DNA from: an uncultured Salinimicrobium sp.
Lineage (GTDB): Bacteria; Bacteroidota; Bacteroidia; Flavobacteriales; Flavobacteriaceae
Length of the DNA: 26,729 bases
Direction of reading: 5' to 3'
Assembly (NCBI GenBank): GCA_946887025.1
Contig: CAMPJY010000017.1
Coordinates: 1-26,729, forward strand
Within the stretch, counting starts at the first letter, position 1. Every line of letters starts with the position of its first letter. This document shows positions 1-7,142 of the stretch, one piece after another. Below the pieces are notes generated by a model. The model worked only from the letters and a program-made list of their open reading frames with translations. It made no database searches and was not told where the DNA came from. The position numbers and the translations under genes were made by a program.

Positions 1-3
1 CAA

Positions 4-19
4 AACAAAATTTTTTGTT
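4..19. repeat. AT-rich palindrome at window edge
   Basis: A perfect 7-bp inverted repeat (AACAAAA / TTTTGTT) with a 2-nt centre lies 49 bases before the first start codon. It could be the tail of an upstream terminator, since the right arm is T-rich, or just an AT-rich leader. The upstream gene is outside the window, so this cannot be decided. No convincing -33/-7 promoter pair is visible in bases 1-67. Confidence 0.3.
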
Positions 20-67
20 AACTTCCCTCCCTTTAATTCACAACCAATTTTACCCAACTCAAACTTT

Positions 68-3040
68 ATGAAATTAAAAATTCTGTTTTGCCTCCTCTTC
101 TGTGCCTCCCTCAGTCTACAGGCGCAGGAGTATTTCCCCAAAAACGACGGAGTAAAAGCCGGGAAGAACACCAATTACACGGTCTTCAAAAATGCGCGAA
201 TCCACGTTGATCCCACCACCATTCTGGAGAACGGGATGTTTGCCGTACGGGATGGTAAGATCACTGCCATTGGAAAGTCGATAGATGTCCCTGCCAATTC
301 AATAGTCATCGATCTGGATGGAAAAGAAGTCTACCCTTCTTTTATCGACCTCTTTACTCATTTTGGGATAGAAAAACCTGAGAATGGCGGCGGAAGCCCC
401 TACAGCGGGAATCCGCAGTACGACGCCTCCAGGGAAGGCTATTACTGGAACGATCACATCAGGCCGGAGACCTCCGCCCTGGAGAATTTCGACTATAGCC
501 TGAATGATTCCGAGAAGTTGAGAAAACTCGGTTTTGGGGCGGTGAATACCCATACGCCGGATGGAATCATCAGAGGGACCGGGATGCTTGTCACCCTTAA
601 TTCCGAAGGAACTGCAGGAGACCGCATTCTGGATCAGGAATCCGCCCAGTACCTTTCCTTCGAAAAAAGTGCAAAATCGGAACAGGTTTATCCGACCTCC
701 ATCATGGGAGCCATGGCGCTGCTGCGACAGACTTACCTTGATGCCTCCTGGTATGCCAAAGGCGGAGCACAAAATAAGGATCTTGCTCTGGAAGCCCTCA
801 ACCGGAACAAGGACCTGGTCCAGATCTTCAAGACCGACGACCTGCTGGACGAATTCCGGGCTGATAAAGTGGGAGATGAATTTGGGATCCAATACGTGAT
901 CCTTGGAAACGGGAAAGAGTACCAGAACCTCGATAAGATTAAAGCTACCAATGCCACCTTCATAGTGCCGCTTAATTTTCCGGAGCCTTTTGATATGGAA
1001 AACCCTTACCTCAGCAGCTATGCGAGTCTGCAGGATATGAAGCACTGGAACCAGGCCCCTGCAAACTTAAAACTGCTCGCAGATAAGGGAGTACCTTTCG
1101 TATTGACTACGTACAATGCTGAAGATAATTTTAAAGCCAATCTTCTGAAAGCCGTAGAATACGGGCTGGACAAGAAGAAAGCTTTGGCTGCCTTGACAAC
1201 AGTTCCTGCGAAACTTATTGGACAGGAAGGGAAGCTTGGGACCTTAAAAGAAGGGGCCTGGGCTAACTTTATTATCACCTCCGGGGATTATTTCGACAAG
1301 GAAACCCTGATCTACGAAAACTGGGTTCAGGGCGAGCGGTCTGTTATAGAGGACATAGATCTTGTAGACCTCAGCGGATCTTATGAAATTGCTGTCGGAG
1401 GCGAAACCTATAAGATGGAAGTTTCGGGAGAACCCTCCAAGCCGAAAGCAGAAGTCACTACAGGATCTTCTAAGATAGGCTCAGAGATAGAATATAAGGA
1501 TAACTGGCTGACGCTGTTACTTTCTTCCCCGGACACCACGAAAACAGCTTATACCAGGCTGATCGTAAAGGTGGAACCTGAGGCAAGGGCATTGATCGGA
1601 AAGGCAATTCTTGCCGATGGTACGGAAACTTCCTTTACCGCCCTTAAAACCGCTGATGCTTCCAAAGAAGATGAAAAAGATGAAAAGGAGCCGGAATACC
1701 CTGAAGTTTTACCCGTTACTTTCCCTAACATGGCTTATGGCTTCACAGAACTTCCTGAACAGCAGGACCTGTTGTTCAAAAATGCAACTGTCTGGACCGG
1801 CGAGGATGCGGGAATTCTCGAAAATACGGATGTCCTGATTAAAAATGGAAAAATAGCCGCGGTAGGAAAAGATCTTTCAGCCGGCGGAGCCACGGTAGTC
1901 GACGCTACAGGCAAACACCTGACCGCCGGTATTATTGATGAACATTCACATATCGCAGCTTCTGCCATCAACGAAGCAGGCCACAATTCGTCCGCCGAGG
2001 TACAGATGGAGGATGTGGTCGATCCATACGATATTGGGATCTACAGAAATCTTGCCGGAGGGGTGACCACAATGCAGCTTTTACATGGTTCAGCCAATCC
2101 TATCGGGGGGCAGTCCGCCATCCTGAAAATGAAGTGGGGTCAATCCGCTGATGATATGATTATCGACAATTCCCCCAAATTCATAAAATTCGCTTTGGGA
2201 GAGAATGTGAAACAGGCCAACTGGGACAGCCATTCCAGATTCCCCCAGACCAGGATGGGAGTGGAACAGGTTTTTATTGACAACTTTACCCGCGCCCTGG
2301 AATACAAGGAGATGAAAGAAAGCGGGAAATCCTATCGCAAGGATCTTGAAATGGAGACCCTTCTGGAAATCCTGAATGGCGAGCGCCATATTTCTGCCCA
2401 TTCCTATGTGCAGTCCGAAATCAATATGCTGATGAAGGTTGCGGAGCAGTTCGGATTTAAGATCAACACCTTCACCCACATCCTCGAAGGTTATAAACTG
2501 GCCGATAAAATGGCAGCCCATGGTGCCGGAGGTTCTACTTTCTCTGACTGGTGGGCCTATAAATATGAGGTTAAGGATGCCATTCCACAGAATGCTTCTA
2601 TTATGCATAATGCCGGGGTGACAGTAGCCATAAACAGCGATGACTCGGAAATGAGCCGAAGGTTAAACCAGGAAGCTGCAAAAAGCGTGAAATACGGGAA
2701 TGTCTCTGAAGAGGAGGCCTGGAATTTTGTAACCCTTAACCCGGCAAAACTGTTGCATATAGACGACCGTGTAGGTAGTATTAAAGTAGGGAAAGATGCT
2801 GATGTGGTGCTTTGGACTGACCATCCCCTCTCCGTCTACGCCAAGCCTGAAAAAACCATTATTGAAGGCGTCGTCTATTTCGATCTGAAAAGGGACGAGC
2901 AGCTGCGGGAGGAAATTGACGAGCAGAAAAACATCCTCGCCACCCAAATGCTCAAAGCCAAGCACGACGGCGTAAAAACCCAACCCGTGAAGGCTACAAA
3001 AAAGAAAGAAATGCACTGTGACACTGTTCACCTAAACTAA
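68..3040 (+). CDS. Exported two-module amidohydrolase
   Basis: A 990-residue protein of the amidohydrolase (imidazolonepropionase/dihydroorotase-like) superfamily. Residues 1-20 form a signal peptide ending in LQAQ, so it acts outside the cytoplasm. It has two amidohydrolase modules. In module 1 (about 37-430) the metal-binding DxHxH site reads D94-L-F96-T-H98, so the first His is lost. Module 2 (about 575-965) keeps D624-E-H626-S-H628, further histidines at H778 and H804 and the late acidic pair D858-D859, so it is the likely catalytic half. A Lys/Glu/Asp-rich linker around 535-555 separates the modules. Members hydrolyse C-N bonds in cyclic amides, dipeptides or related compounds; the substrate cannot be read here. 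The ATG at 68 gives a clean signal peptide. The next gene starts 11 bases downstream and is related, so they are probably one operon. Confidence 0.85.
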   Translation: MKLKILFCLLFCASLSLQAQEYFPKNDGVKAGKNTNYTVFKNARIHVDPTTILENGMFAVRDGKITAIGKSIDVPANSIVIDLDGKEVYPSFIDLFTHFGIEKPENGGGSPYSGNPQYDASREGYYWNDHIRPETSALENFDYSLNDSEKLRKLGFGAVNTHTPDGIIRGTGMLVTLNSEGTAGDRILDQESAQYLSFEKSAKSEQVYPTSIMGAMALLRQTYLDASWYAKGGAQNKDLALEALNRNKDLVQIFKTDDLLDEFRADKVGDEFGIQYVILGNGKEYQNLDKIKATNATFIVPLNFPEPFDMENPYLSSYASLQDMKHWNQAPANLKLLADKGVPFVLTTYNAEDNFKANLLKAVEYGLDKKKALAALTTVPAKLIGQEGKLGTLKEGAWANFIITSGDYFDKETLIYENWVQGERSVIEDIDLVDLSGSYEIAVGGETYKMEVSGEPSKPKAEVTTGSSKIGSEIEYKDNWLTLLLSSPDTTKTAYTRLIVKVEPEARALIGKAILADGTETSFTALKTADASKEDEKDEKEPEYPEVLPVTFPNMAYGFTELPEQQDLLFKNATVWTGEDAGILENTDVLIKNGKIAAVGKDLSAGGATVVDATGKHLTAGIIDEHSHIAASAINEAGHNSSAEVQMEDVVDPYDIGIYRNLAGGVTTMQLLHGSANPIGGQSAILKMKWGQSADDMIIDNSPKFIKFALGENVKQANWDSHSRFPQTRMGVEQVFIDNFTRALEYKEMKESGKSYRKDLEMETLLEILNGERHISAHSYVQSEINMLMKVAEQFGFKINTFTHILEGYKLADKMAAHGAGGSTFSDWWAYKYEVKDAIPQNASIMHNAGVTVAINSDDSEMSRRLNQEAAKSVKYGNVSEEEAWNFVTLNPAKLLHIDDRVGSIKVGKDADVVLWTDHPLSVYAKPEKTIIEGVVYFDLKRDEQLREEIDEQKNILATQMLKAKHDGVKTQPVKATKKKEMHCDTVHLN

Positions 3041-3051
3041 TTCGGAATTCA

Positions 3052-4365
3052 ATGAAAAATATAAAACATAGCCTTCTGCTGGCCCTGCTTACTTTATCAG
3101 GAACGGTTTCTGCCCAGCAGACGCCTGCACCGGCTCAAACTGAGCCCGTAACCATTGTTGGGGCCACCGCTCATATTGGAAATGGGGAGGTAATAGAAAA
3201 CAGTCTCATTATTTTCCAGGACGGAAAACTGACCACCGTAGCGGAAGTGACATCAACTAAAATGCAATATCCCGGCACTATTATTCATGCTGAAGGAAAA
3301 CATGTGTACCCGGGTTTTATTGCCCCTAATTCCTCGTTGGGGCTGGTAGAGATCGATGCAATCCGCCAGTCTGATGACGAAGACGAAATGGGCGACCTGC
3401 TACCCCACGTAAGGAGCATAATTGCTTACAATGCAGAGAGCCAGGTGGTGGAAAGCATGCGCCCCAATGGAGTTTTAACGGCCCAGATAACCCCACGGGG
3501 GGGACGAATTTCCGGGACTTCTTCAATAGTTCAGCTGGATGCCTGGAATTGGGAGGATGCAGTAATAAAGGAAAATGACGGAGTCCATATCAACTGGCCG
3601 AACAGCGTGAGACGCGGTCGCTGGTGGGAAGGTGAGGATCCGGGAATTAAACCGAATGACGGATATTCAGAAGAGGTGCAGGAACTCACTCAGTTCTTTA
3701 ACAATGCCAGAGCATATCTTGCAGGGCCTAAAGAATTGGTCAATCTTCCCTTTGAAGCCATGGAAAGTGTCTTTTCCGGAGAAAAGAAAGTTTATATACA
3801 TGCCGATGGAGAGCGCGAGATCATAGACATCATCAGCTTTAAGGAAAAGCAGGACCTGGAGAATCTGGTCCTGGTGGGAGGCTACAATGCCTATAAAGTT
3901 GCCAGCCAGATTAAGGACAGTAATATTGCGGTTCTCGTCGGGCGTCCTCACAGTACGCCAAGTGCCGATGACGACGATTATGACCTGCCGTATAAAATGG
4001 CAAGGCTCTTACATGACGAGGGAATTCTGGTAGCCCTGGAGAACAGCGGGGACATGGAACGAATGAATACGCGTAACCTGCCTTTCTATGCCGGTACAGC
4101 CGTAGCCCACGGAATGGATAAAGAAGATGCCCTGCAGATGATCACCCTTAATGCTGCCAGGATCCTGGGAATTGATGATTTCACAGGTACATTGGAAGTG
4201 GGTAAGGATGCCACCTTATTTATAAGTGAAGGGGATGCGCTGGATATGAGAACCAATAAACTCACCAAAGCCTTTATTCAGGGAAGGGATATTTCCCTGG
4301 AATCCCACCAGACAGAGCTTGCTGAACGGTATCGGGAGAAATATTCAGAGGAAGGATCTAAATAA
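3052..4365 (+). CDS. Exported amidohydrolase-like protein, metal site degenerate
   Basis: A 437-residue protein with a signal peptide (hydrophobic 8-18, cleavage near VSAQQ at 19-23) and one amidohydrolase-type module. The N-terminal composite beta-sandwich (about 31-85) and the C-terminal part (ALQMITLNAARILGI, then a G-x-L-x-V-G-K-D-A segment) fit the superfamily. The strand that normally carries DxHxH reads A91-P-N93-S-S95, so the Asp and both histidines are absent. It therefore probably does not bind the usual binuclear metal site and may be a non-catalytic partner of the preceding gene. It follows that gene by 11 bases and is closed by a strong terminator. A different, metal-independent activity cannot be excluded. 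Confidence 0.78.
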   Translation: MKNIKHSLLLALLTLSGTVSAQQTPAPAQTEPVTIVGATAHIGNGEVIENSLIIFQDGKLTTVAEVTSTKMQYPGTIIHAEGKHVYPGFIAPNSSLGLVEIDAIRQSDDEDEMGDLLPHVRSIIAYNAESQVVESMRPNGVLTAQITPRGGRISGTSSIVQLDAWNWEDAVIKENDGVHINWPNSVRRGRWWEGEDPGIKPNDGYSEEVQELTQFFNNARAYLAGPKELVNLPFEAMESVFSGEKKVYIHADGEREIIDIISFKEKQDLENLVLVGGYNAYKVASQIKDSNIAVLVGRPHSTPSADDDDYDLPYKMARLLHDEGILVALENSGDMERMNTRNLPFYAGTAVAHGMDKEDALQMITLNAARILGIDDFTGTLEVGKDATLFISEGDALDMRTNKLTKAFIQGRDISLESHQTELAERYREKYSEEGSK

Positions 4366-4376
4366 ATTTTATTAAG

Positions 4377-4415
4377 GACCTAACAGGTTTTAAAAATCTG
4401 TTAGGTCTTTTTTTT
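4377..4415 (+). terminator. Rho-independent terminator after the amidohydrolase operon
   Basis: A perfect 10-bp stem (GACCTAACAG at 4377-4386 with CTGTTAGGTC at 4398-4407) is followed by a run of eight T (4408-4415). It sits 11 bases after the stop of the second amidohydrolase. On the minus strand the hairpin lacks a clean T-run, so it terminates the plus-strand operon; it may only incidentally help the convergent lipoprotein gene. Confidence 0.9.
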
Positions 4416-4417
4416 AA

Positions 4418-4855
4418 CTACTTCACCTTAAAATTCTCCGAGTTCAACACTACCTGTGTTGATGGAGAATCCACATCCTGTTCCTCTTCTGCAGTAATAA
4501 AGAAGCAGATGGGTTTAAATGGGGTAACAGCCTCGATAGATCCGTTGAGTTTCCTGTTTATCTTCAAATTCCCCATATTGATGGTACCATTCCTTTCAGA
4601 AACCATCCACACTACATAGGTTTTTCTTGGAGGATTCAACCTGTCGGGTTGTGCCATGTTTTCGACTTCCAGTTTCAACTCGTAATTGTTGTTGTCGTTC
4701 TTATCTATCTTTACAACTGCATCGGCTGCGGGAAGCACCTGGGAGGTTGGGAATACCACCTTTTTTGCGCAGGAACTTAGCATTATAGCGGCAAAAATAA
4801 AACTGAGTATCTTAAAGGAATCCTGAATTGATAAAGTCTTTTTTCTGGTTTTCAT
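4418..4855 (-). CDS. Small unrecognised lipoprotein
   Basis: A 145-residue protein that I do not recognise. It starts with a Lys/Arg-rich segment, a hydrophobic stretch (about 15-26) and a lipobox LSSC with the lipidated Cys at 29. This predicts export, diacylglycerol attachment and anchoring in the inner or outer membrane. The mature part (30-145) is beta-strand-like, with no Cys pairs and no catalytic motif I can name. It is convergent with the amidohydrolase operon and divergent from the RNA methyltransferase gene, and stands alone as a unit. Codon use looks like that of its neighbours, so there is no sign of recent transfer. A TAACTTTA box (minus strand, 4883-4876) resembles a -7 element, but I see no matching -33 TTG. 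Confidence is high that it is a lipoprotein; its role is unknown. Confidence 0.8.
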   Translation of the reverse strand: MKTRKKTLSIQDSFKILSFIFAAIMLSSCAKKVVFPTSQVLPAADAVVKIDKNDNNNYELKLEVENMAQPDRLNPPRKTYVVWMVSERNGTINMGNLKINRKLNGSIEAVTPFKPICFFITAEEEQDVDSPSTQVVLNSENFKVK

Positions 4856-4971
4856 TTCTTATCTTTTAATATGTGTAAAGTTAGTCAGGTTTATCACGAT
4901 TTAAAAAATTAAACATATTCTTGTTAACTGCCGTAGTGAAAGGCTTTATTTATGTAAATTTTAACCCCCCG

Positions 4972-5012
4972 ACCCCCTGAAAACAACAGGTTTTCTTATT
5001 GAATCAGGGGGT
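4972..5012. repeat. Nested inverted repeat over a promoter
   Basis: An outer 9-bp perfect inverted repeat (ACCCCCTGA 4972-4980 / TCAGGGGGT 5004-5012) overlaps the start of an inner 6-bp one (GAAAAC 4979-4984 / GTTTTC 4990-4995). The proposed -33 TTG (4999-5001) lies inside the outer repeat. Neither neighbouring gene is transcribed out of this interval as a 3' end, so a simple terminator role is unlikely; an operator or attenuating structure is possible. Confidence 0.55.
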
Positions 5013-5030
5013 TGTTTTTGATTATATTTG
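4999..5030 (+). promoter_or_regulatory. Bacteroidota-type promoter for the RNA methyltransferase gene
   Basis: TTG at 4999-5001 and TATATTTG at 5023-5030, separated by 21 bases, match the known Bacteroidota -33 TTG / -7 TAnnTTTG consensus exactly. The ATG at 5035 is only 4 bases after the -7 element, which predicts a leaderless or nearly leaderless transcript. It also argues against the longer frame starting at 4999, because that start would lie upstream of the -7 box. Confidence 0.7.
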
Positions 5031-5034
5031 CGAT

Positions 5035-5838
5035 ATGCATAAACAGATTAGCAGTTTACAGAATCCCAAAGTGAAGTGGTTGCTCCAGCTTCAGGAGAAA
5101 TCACGTGCCCGGAAAAAAGAGGGACGTTTTGTGGTGGAAGGGGTCCGGGAAATAGAAATGACCCTGAAAGGAGGTTATTCGCTGGAAGAAATCTTCTTCT
5201 GTCCCGAATATTATTCTGTTGAAGAACTCGACGCTTTACTTCCCTCTTCCTTAACAATAACACTGAACGAAGTACCCAAGGCTGTTTATGAAAAAATAGC
5301 CTACCGCGGCAGTACGGAAGGAATCATGGCGGTAGGGCTTGCAAAGGATCTGAATCTTCAGAATCTGGAAATTGAAACGTCCAGCCCCTTGATTCTTGTT
5401 GCAGAAGCCCCCGAAAAACCGGGAAATATTGGTGCACTTCTGAGAACGGCGGATGCTGCAAATCTGGATGCCGTACTTATTGCCAATCCAAAAACGGATA
5501 TGTTCAACCCAAATATAATCCGCTCCAGTGTTGGTTGTGTATTCACAAATAAAATTGCCACCGGCACCACTTCTGAGATCATTGCCTTTCTACAGGAGAA
5601 CAATATAGCAATATACGGAGCGGCCCTGCAGGCTTCGGTGCCCTATCATTGTATAGATTTTAATTCCCCTTCCGCCATAGTGGTGGGAACTGAAGCTACA
5701 GGTTTGAGTGAAGAATGGCTGGAGAACACCAGCCGGAATATAATCATTCCCATGCAGGGCGAAATAGATTCGATGAATGTCTCGGTTGCCGCAGGAATCC
5801 TTATTTTTGAAGCTAAACGCCAGAGAGATTTTAACTGA
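5035..5838 (+). CDS. SpoU/TrmH-family RNA 2'-O-methyltransferase
   Basis: A 267-residue SPOUT methyltransferase that moves a methyl group from S-adenosylmethionine to a ribose 2'-OH in rRNA or tRNA. The N-terminal part (about 1-100) is the substrate-binding domain, starting with SLQNPKVKWL as usual. The C-terminal SpoU domain carries motif 1 around N131-R137 (NIGALLRTADAA), motif 2 (VVGTEATGLS) and motif 3 (IPMQGEIDSMNVSVAAGI), the trefoil-knot cofactor site. Length is normal for the RlmB/TsnR/TrmH group; the exact target nucleotide cannot be told. I chose the ATG at 5035 rather than a TTG at 4999 because the extra residues overlap the promoter. The M48 protease gene follows 31 bases later, probably co-transcribed. 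Confidence 0.88.
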   Translation: MHKQISSLQNPKVKWLLQLQEKSRARKKEGRFVVEGVREIEMTLKGGYSLEEIFFCPEYYSVEELDALLPSSLTITLNEVPKAVYEKIAYRGSTEGIMAVGLAKDLNLQNLEIETSSPLILVAEAPEKPGNIGALLRTADAANLDAVLIANPKTDMFNPNIIRSSVGCVFTNKIATGTTSEIIAFLQENNIAIYGAALQASVPYHCIDFNSPSAIVVGTEATGLSEEWLENTSRNIIIPMQGEIDSMNVSVAAGILIFEAKRQRDFN

Positions 5839-5869
5839 TCCAATTCCTACATTAATCCCCCAGAACTGA

Positions 5870-7102
5870 ATGACCCCCGAAATCCTGTTTTACATCATAA
5901 TAGCCCTTATCATCCTGGATTTTGTCGTCGACAAGATCCTTGACAGCCTCAACGCGAGTCGTTACGACGATCCTGTGCCTGAAAACCTGAAGGACGTTTT
6001 CAACAGTGAGGAATATGAAAAATCCCAGCAATACAAAAAAATAAACTATAAGTTCGGATTGATCACCTCCATCTTCTCCTTCGTGGTGCTGCTGGCGTTC
6101 CTTTTCGTGGATGGTTTTGCCTTTGTAGATGGGCTGGCAAGAGACCTGTTCGACAACCCTATTCTCATTGGCCTTACTTTCTTTGGGGTCATCATGTTTG
6201 CAAGTGATCTGCTTTCCCTCCCCTTCTCCTACTACGCCACCTTTGTTATTGAAGAAAAATTCGGCTTCAACAAGACTACCCGGACCACCTTCTTCCTCGA
6301 CAAGCTCAAGGGCTGGGGAATGATGATCCTATTAGGCGGCGGAATCCTGGCCCTCATCATCTGGTTTTACCAATTGACAGGGAAAGATTTCTGGTGGTAT
6401 GCCTGGATCCTGGTAAGTATTTTCAGCATTTTCCTGAATATGTTCTACGCCAGGCTGATCGTGCCCCTGTTCAACAAACAGACTCCCTTACCTGAAGGAC
6501 CCTTGCGGGACAAGATTGAAACCTACGCCCGGAAGGAAGGTTTTAAGCTTGAAAAGATCTTCGTGATCGATGGTTCCAAACGCAGCACCAAGGCCAATGC
6601 CTACTTCTCCGGTTTCGGGAATGAAAAAAGGGTCACCCTTTACGACACCTTGATCAATGATCTTGAAGAAGAGGAAATAGTTGCCGTGCTGGCACACGAG
6701 GTGGGGCATTATAAGAAGAACCACATCATCATCAACCTAATTTTCAGCATCCTCACTACCGGGCTCACCTTATGGCTGCTGTCCCTTTTCGTGGGAAATC
6801 CCCTGCTTTCTCAGGCGCTCGGTGTGGAAGAACCAAGTTTCCATATCGGCCTTGTGGCTTTCGGCATCCTATACAGTCCCATTTCAGAATTAACGGGATT
6901 GATCATGAATTACCTGTCCCGGAAATTCGAGTACCAGGCCGATAATTTTGCCAGGAGAACCTACAAGGGAGAACCACTGGTCACGGGATTGAAGAAACTA
7001 TCGAAAAACAGCCTGAGCAATCTCACCCCCCATCCGGCATACGTTTTTGTGCATTACTCCCATCCCCCGCTCTCCAAAAGACTGGGGAACCTGCAGGCTT
7101 AA
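5870..7102 (+). CDS. M48 membrane metalloprotease (Ste24/CAAX protease 1-like)
   Basis: A 410-residue integral membrane zinc protease. It has an N-terminal membrane segment (about 3-20), several more hydrophobic segments (about 62-86, 95-120, 150-195, 290-340), and the M48 catalytic site H276-E277-V-G-H280. The third ligand is in EYQAD (E354, with D358 also conserved). The organisation (zinc site between the middle and last membrane pairs, C-terminal HPPLSKRL motif) is that of Ste24/CAAX prenyl protease 1 homologues, not the shorter HtpX. In bacteria, which do not make CAAX proteins, such enzymes are thought to serve in membrane protein quality control; the substrate here is unknown. All key residues are present. 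It follows the RNA methyltransferase by 31 bases. The spoT promoter lies just after its stop. Confidence 0.9.
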   Translation: MTPEILFYIIIALIILDFVVDKILDSLNASRYDDPVPENLKDVFNSEEYEKSQQYKKINYKFGLITSIFSFVVLLAFLFVDGFAFVDGLARDLFDNPILIGLTFFGVIMFASDLLSLPFSYYATFVIEEKFGFNKTTRTTFFLDKLKGWGMMILLGGGILALIIWFYQLTGKDFWWYAWILVSIFSIFLNMFYARLIVPLFNKQTPLPEGPLRDKIETYARKEGFKLEKIFVIDGSKRSTKANAYFSGFGNEKRVTLYDTLINDLEEEEIVAVLAHEVGHYKKNHIIINLIFSILTTGLTLWLLSLFVGNPLLSQALGVEEPSFHIGLVAFGILYSPISELTGLIMNYLSRKFEYQADNFARRTYKGEPLVTGLKKLSKNSLSNLTPHPAYVFVHYSHPPLSKRLGNLQA

Positions 7103-7107
7103 AACTG

Positions 7108-7138
7108 TTGTTTCTTTTTAATCTTAATTGTACATTTA
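7108..7138 (+). promoter_or_regulatory. Promoter for the spoT-fur-purA unit
   Basis: TTG at 7108-7110 and TACATTTA at 7131-7138 are separated by 20 bases, one mismatch from the TAnnTTTG consensus. The first ATG (7143) comes 4 bases after the -7 element, the same geometry as the promoter at 4999-5030. This predicts a very short or absent 5' leader, and it makes the TTG at 7128 an unlikely start codon. Confidence 0.6.
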
Positions 7139-7142
7139 TTTT

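Noticed and set aside
299..1045. A 248-residue minus-strand frame inside the first amidohydrolase gene
   Set aside because: It lies wholly antisense to a well-supported gene, has no domain features, and its His/Phe/Leu-rich composition is what antisense of this coding frame gives.
4999..5034. TTG at 4999 as the start of the RNA methyltransferase
   Set aside because: The twelve extra codons cover the -33 and -7 promoter elements, and the family N-terminus begins at the ATG at 5035.
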